Part shown: piece after piece, positions 60,476-64,000 of the stretch
Layout: each line of letters begins with the position of its first letter
Position numbering within the stretch: the stretch's first letter is position 1
Assembly: GCF_023715895.1 (NCBI RefSeq)
Contig: NZ_JAMBOO010000003.1
Coordinates: 248,001 to 312,000 of the forward strand
Direction: 5' to 3'
DNA length: 64,000 bases
Source of the DNA: Domibacillus indicus
Lineage (GTDB): Bacteria; Bacillota; Bacilli; Bacillales; Domibacillaceae
Position numbers and translations under genes: made by a program
The notes under the pieces: model-generated
Told to the model about the DNA's origin: nothing
What the model saw: only the letters and a program-made list of their open reading frames with translations
Database searches by the model: none

Positions 60476-61521
60476 ATTGTTCCCCCGCTTTCCTTCGCTA
60501 AAACAAGCCTGATTTCAAAATATGAATGATTTGGCAATTGATCTTTAAGCGGCTTGAGCTGGCGCACGCCGCTTGACCCACCTGCTTTTAATACTTCCGC
60601 TTCTTTTTGTTCATCAATAAATGGACGAATGGAAAAGTGAGGATCGTTTAAAGCCAGTTCTACTACATGGTCTTCAATGGTCGCTTTTTTCAATCTTCTT
60701 GCAGCCGCCACTTCTTCAATGGTCTTTCCTTTATGTAAATAAGCAGCTGTTTTCCGTGCAGATTCAGTTAAAGGGACGGATACCGTGATATCGCTTAAAA
60801 GATGTTTTAAAAGAGGAAGCTGGCTGCCTTTTTCCATGACAGTCTGTACAACAGCATGCAGGCTGTGTAAAAAGCGAAACCAGTATTCTGTCGGTTCCAT
60901 TTCGAGGATGTCCGCTGTCTGCTGCACCGTTTTGCCTATTTGCGTATATCCGGAAAACCGCAGCAGCAGACAGTCCGGGTGTTCCGGCTGCTCTTCCAGC
61001 ACAAAACGGATTTCCCGGTGAAGCTCGGCGGCAAGCTGTCCTTTTTCAAAGCCGCTTTCTTTTACAAATTGTTTGACCCATTGCTGTACGCCTTCGTCGC
61101 GCGTAATGGGATAATATGTCCGGTCTTTATAAGCAAGGTGTGAGACAACTTGAACAGCCAGCTGGAGACGGCTGAAAAACACAGGCGCAGTGCCTGCCAG
61201 CTTCCAGCCTGACAGCTGAGGAAATTCACCCGTCTTCTCAAAAGCGGCTCTCATTTTATTCGTTCCTTCCGCTGTAACAAACAGGCGCTGCCGCTCACCC
61301 TGGAGACTGCCGGATGCCTGGAGCCCTTCTACTATCCGGTCAAACAGCTCCATGGTAAGAAACGGTGTGGTTTGAAACCATTTGTCCAGTTTAAACAAAT
61401 GGGCATCCTGAATAGTCTGGGCCGACTTTTTTCCTTTTAACAAATGAAAAACAGACGAAGCTGTTCGCTCTCCCTCTACTTCTTTCAGCATACAAAGCAT
61501 CACCGCTTCAAGACATTCCAA
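60472..61521 (-). CDS. ypbB: YpbB helix-turn-helix domain protein
   Basis: This 349-aa protein is of the YpbB family, always paired with recS. Early residues show EGERTASSVFHLLKGKKSAQTIQDAHLF. The C-terminal part has a helicase-associated HTH_40 domain (AYLHKGKTIEEVAAARRLKKATIEDHVVEL, split). I chose the TTG at 61521 because AAGGTGGGAG is directly upstream and the length then equals the family's; a longer ATG frame to 61689 adds 56 residues without support. It probably helps the helicase find DNA. Confidence 0.88.
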   Translation of the reverse strand: MECLEAVMLCMLKEVEGERTASSVFHLLKGKKSAQTIQDAHLFKLDKWFQTTPFLTMELFDRIVEGLQASGSLQGERQRLFVTAEGTNKMRAAFEKTGEFPQLSGWKLAGTAPVFFSRLQLAVQVVSHLAYKDRTYYPITRDEGVQQWVKQFVKESGFEKGQLAAELHREIRFVLEEQPEHPDCLLLRFSGYTQIGKTVQQTADILEMEPTEYWFRFLHSLHAVVQTVMEKGSQLPLLKHLLSDITVSVPLTESARKTAAYLHKGKTIEEVAAARRLKKATIEDHVVELALNDPHFSIRPFIDEQKEAEVLKAGGSSGVRQLKPLKDQLPNHSYFEIRLVLAKESGGTI

Positions 61522-61702
61522 TTTGTCTCCCACCTTTCTATACAGCGATAGTGTATCACAAAACATGCGTTCCTGTCTTTTCTTTTCGCTTCCCCTTCTG
61601 TGTGAAATCCCTTTCATGCAGGATATGGGAAGTTTTTTATTGAAAAGTAAATTAATCAGACTTAAAATGAACAATAGAAGTGTTTTCACATACGCTTACT
61701 GA

Positions 61703-61975
<273 letters not shown>

Positions 61976-61976
61976 A

Positions 61977-62017
61977 TAAAAAATCCGGTTCCTAAAATGG
62001 AAACCGGATTTTTTATT
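61977..62017. terminator. Bidirectional terminator between fer and resE
   Basis: AAATCCGGTT and AACCGGATTT form a perfect stem, extended by internal CC/GG pairs, with A-rich and T-rich flanks on both sides. It serves fer on the plus strand and read-through from resE on the minus strand. Confidence 0.9.
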
Positions 62018-62080
62018 ACCGCAGACATTTTCTTCTTTGCTTGAAAATGGAGAAAACGGCGTAAAGTACAGCTTGGGCAG

Positions 62081-63859
62081 TTATGACTGCCTTGGAAGGG
62101 TAAAAAAGAAAACAGTGCCATGTCCAAGCCGGCTTTGTACTTTAATTGTCCCGCCGTGGGCCTGAACAATGTTTTTGGCAATCGACAGCCCAAGCCCCGT
62201 CCCGCTTCTTCCGCGTGTCCTGGCTTTATCGGCTTTGTAAAACCGCTCGAATACAAAAGGCAGATCTTCCTCTGGTATACCCGCTCCGGAATCTTGAACT
62301 TGAATAAGATGAACCTTTTCCTTTATTTCATGCATAACCGTTACCCGTCCGCCCTCTGGTGTGTGGCGAAGAGCGTTGTCAATCAAGTTGGTCAGCACCT
62401 GCTCAATCCGGTCTTCGTCAATGGCTACGTTTGTTTCTGCTTTATTCGTTTGTGCAGAAAGGTCGATATTTTTTTCTTTCGCAAGTCCTTGGAACTTGTT
62501 GGTGACACGCTGTAAAAATGGTTCGAGCACTGTATCCGTTTTATGAAGCGTAATATGCCCTGCCTGCATGCGGGCAAGATCAAGCAGTTCATTGACGAGA
62601 CGGCCCATTCGAAGCGATTCTTCATGAATAATTTGGGCGATTTCCCGTTTTTCCTCTTCGGTTGCGGCAATATCATCTACAATGGCCTCGCTGTAGCCCT
62701 GCATCATCGAAATAGGGGTCCGAAGCTCATGAGATACGTTGGCAATAAAGTCCTCACGCAGTTTGTCCAGGCGGCGTTCTTCTGTCATATCCCGCACAAC
62801 CGTAACCGCTCCGCGCACCGAATCGTCATTATAAAGCGGGCTGACAATCATGACATAGGAACGGCCCTGCATCGTTAATTCGCCTTCCTGCTCCGTTTCC
62901 GTTTTGACCGCTTCTTGAAATAAATTTTGCAGTAGTGTCGGCGTTTCCGCTTCGATTCCAAGTGCTTTTTTTTCAAAATTCCAGTCATGCAAAAACTGCC
63001 GGGCCGGCGGGTTCTTAATTAACACTGCTCCATCCTGATCGAGCGTAATCACACCGTCTGCCATGGAGCTTAAAATGCTCGACAGCTGTTCTTTTTCTTG
63101 ATTGAGTGCATGAATGTTTCCTTTCAGCTGATAAGCCATTCGGTTAAAAGCAGTCGCAAGTGCTCCAATTTCATCATTTGTTAAAATCGGAACCTTCGTA
63201 TCAAAATGCCCCTGGGACAGCTCGGTAGCGGCTGTACGCATAGAACGAAGCGGTGCGGTAACACGGCTGGAAAGAAAAAACGCAAACACGGTTGTTAAAA
63301 TAATGGCGATCCCGGCCGCAATCAGAATGAGCTTCGTTGTCTGTTCCGTCGTTTCTTTCATCACTTCAAGAGACTGATAAATAAATACCGCGCCTGTCTC
63401 ACCATTTGTCAGCTTAAAAGGCACTCCGACAATAAAGGAATTTTCAAAGCGGCGATCCCCGTCCGCTCCCGCAGCTGTATTAATTTCAGCTTTTACTTTT
63501 TCCTCACCGTCGAAAACAGCTGCCAGATTAGGGTTGTCCGTAATGATGCTCTGGCTGATTCTGGACTCTTCCTCTTCAAGCGGGGAGAAATGAAAGGTTT
63601 GTTCATTTTCGGCAATGACAATATGGGCCGGTTCATCTACAAGCTCCCAGGCCACTTCCAGCCTCGTTTCTTCATCACCGTAATTTTGAATAACCGTGGC
63701 AATTTTTTCGGCCGTATTTTCAAGCTGCTGTTCTACTTGAGCAATATTGTACGTCTCAAAGAACTCCAGCAGTAAAATCGTTAAAAAAGCTAGTACAAAG
63801 GAAACGAGAAGCAGGATGGTGATCCATAGCTTCCCGACAACGCTTCTCCATATCTTCAT
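62081..63859 (-). CDS. resE: Sensor histidine kinase ResE
   Basis: ResE phosphorylates ResD in response to low oxygen or nitric oxide. The 592-aa protein has two membrane helices (about 10-30 and 175-195) around an extracellular domain, then HAMP ([14 protein letters not shown]), a PAS-like domain ([20 protein letters not shown]), HisKA with the phospho-acceptor His in [19 protein letters not shown], and HATPase motifs N ([13 protein letters not shown]), G1 ([10 protein letters not shown]) and G2 ([10 protein letters not shown]). It overlaps the resD stop. Confidence 0.95.
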   Translation of the reverse strand: MKIWRSVVGKLWITILLLVSFVLAFLTILLLEFFETYNIAQVEQQLENTAEKIATVIQNYGDEETRLEVAWELVDEPAHIVIAENEQTFHFSPLEEEESRISQSIITDNPNLAAVFDGEEKVKAEINTAAGADGDRRFENSFIVGVPFKLTNGETGAVFIYQSLEVMKETTEQTTKLILIAAGIAIILTTVFAFFLSSRVTAPLRSMRTAATELSQGHFDTKVPILTNDEIGALATAFNRMAYQLKGNIHALNQEKEQLSSILSSMADGVITLDQDGAVLIKNPPARQFLHDWNFEKKALGIEAETPTLLQNLFQEAVKTETEQEGELTMQGRSYVMIVSPLYNDDSVRGAVTVVRDMTEERRLDKLREDFIANVSHELRTPISMMQGYSEAIVDDIAATEEEKREIAQIIHEESLRMGRLVNELLDLARMQAGHITLHKTDTVLEPFLQRVTNKFQGLAKEKNIDLSAQTNKAETNVAIDEDRIEQVLTNLIDNALRHTPEGGRVTVMHEIKEKVHLIQVQDSGAGIPEEDLPFVFERFYKADKARTRGRSGTGLGLSIAKNIVQAHGGTIKVQSRLGHGTVFFFTLPRQS

Positions 63860-64000
63860 TCATTTCCAACCTCGAATTTATATCCGACGCCCCAAACCGT
63901 CACAATCATTTTAGCTGCTTCTTCCGAGACTTTACTCAGTTTTTCACGCAGACGCTTTACGTGGGTGTCGACTGTTCTTAAATCGCCAAAAAATTCATAA
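63856..64000 (-). CDS. resD: Response regulator ResD, C-terminal end (partial)
   Basis: The frame enters from the window edge and encodes the last 47 residues of an OmpR-type winged-helix output domain, with [17 protein letters not shown] (recognition helix) and [12 protein letters not shown] (wing). The stop TGA overlaps the resE start ATG. With resE next to it this is the respiration regulator ResD. The receiver domain lies outside the window. Confidence 0.93.
   Translation of the reverse strand, partial: YEFFGDLRTVDTHVKRLREKLSKVSEEAAKMIVTVWGVGYKFEVGNE

Overview
The window is a 64 kb chromosomal segment from an endospore-forming, Gram-positive bacterium of the family Bacillaceae. The evidence is spoIVA, sleB-ypeB, prsW, class-B RNase P RNA, bacillithiol genes (bshA, ypdA), a Rieske/cytochrome b/c menaquinol oxidase (qcrABC) and the ResDE sensor system, all in an order that follows the rnpB-to-resE arc of the Bacillus subtilis chromosome. 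Species cannot be named from the sequence alone. No phage, transposon, integron, CRISPR array, tRNA or 5S/16S/23S gene was seen. Almost everything is on the minus strand. The plus-strand exceptions are recU-ponA, ypjC, ansA and fer.

Layout. 1-5.9 kb: rnpB, gpsB, the mitomycin-repair pair mrfB/mrfA, yppE, an unknown 75-aa gene and a STAS-domain gene. 6-9.5 kb (plus): recU and ponA. 9.5-16.2 kb: ypoC, nth, dnaD, aspB, ypmB, ypmA and dinG (DNA replication and repair). 16.3-22.4 kb: panD-panC-panB behind a structured leader RNA, birA, cca, bshA and mgsA. 22.4-30.9 kb: dapB, ypjD, ypjC (+), a YugP peptidase, a very short YpjB-like gene, ypjA, qcrCBA, ypiF, ypiB (reoY) and ypiA. 31-37.2 kb: the aro supra-operon (aroF-aroB-aroH-hisC-tyrA-aroE in transcription order). 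37.3-42.4 kb: cheR, ndk, hepT-menG-hepS, folE and hup. 42.5-51.1 kb: spoIVA, yphF, yphE, gpsA, der, fni, ypfD, plsC and cmk. 51.2-64 kb: ypfA (PilZ), ypeB, sleB, prsW, ansA (+), ypdA, a MerR-B12 regulator of CarH/LitR type, ypbG, a YpbE-like stub, recS, ypbB, fer (+), resE and the 3' end of resD.

How the genes work together. Several modules share themes: envelope growth (gpsB, ponA, reoY, prsW), genome maintenance (mrfAB, recU, nth, dnaD, dinG, recS), menaquinone respiration (hepS, menG, hepT, qcrABC, resDE), bacillithiol (bshA, ypdA), aromatic amino acids (the aro block) and spore formation or germination (spoIVA, sleB, ypeB).

The most informative departures from the textbook B. subtilis order are losses and reductions. 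trpEDCFBA is missing from the aro operon and mtrB (TRAP) is missing from between folE and hepS, an apparent matched loss. bshB1 is missing beside bshA, and asnS is missing beside aspB. ypjB and ypbE appear to be reduced to membrane-anchor stubs. The least explained DNA is a roughly 200-bp block at 24.48-24.69 kb. It is bounded by two near-identical hairpins and can fold into a closed multi-hairpin structure. The CarH-like regulator has all the visible residues needed for a B12-based light sensor. No wholly new multi-gene system was recognised.
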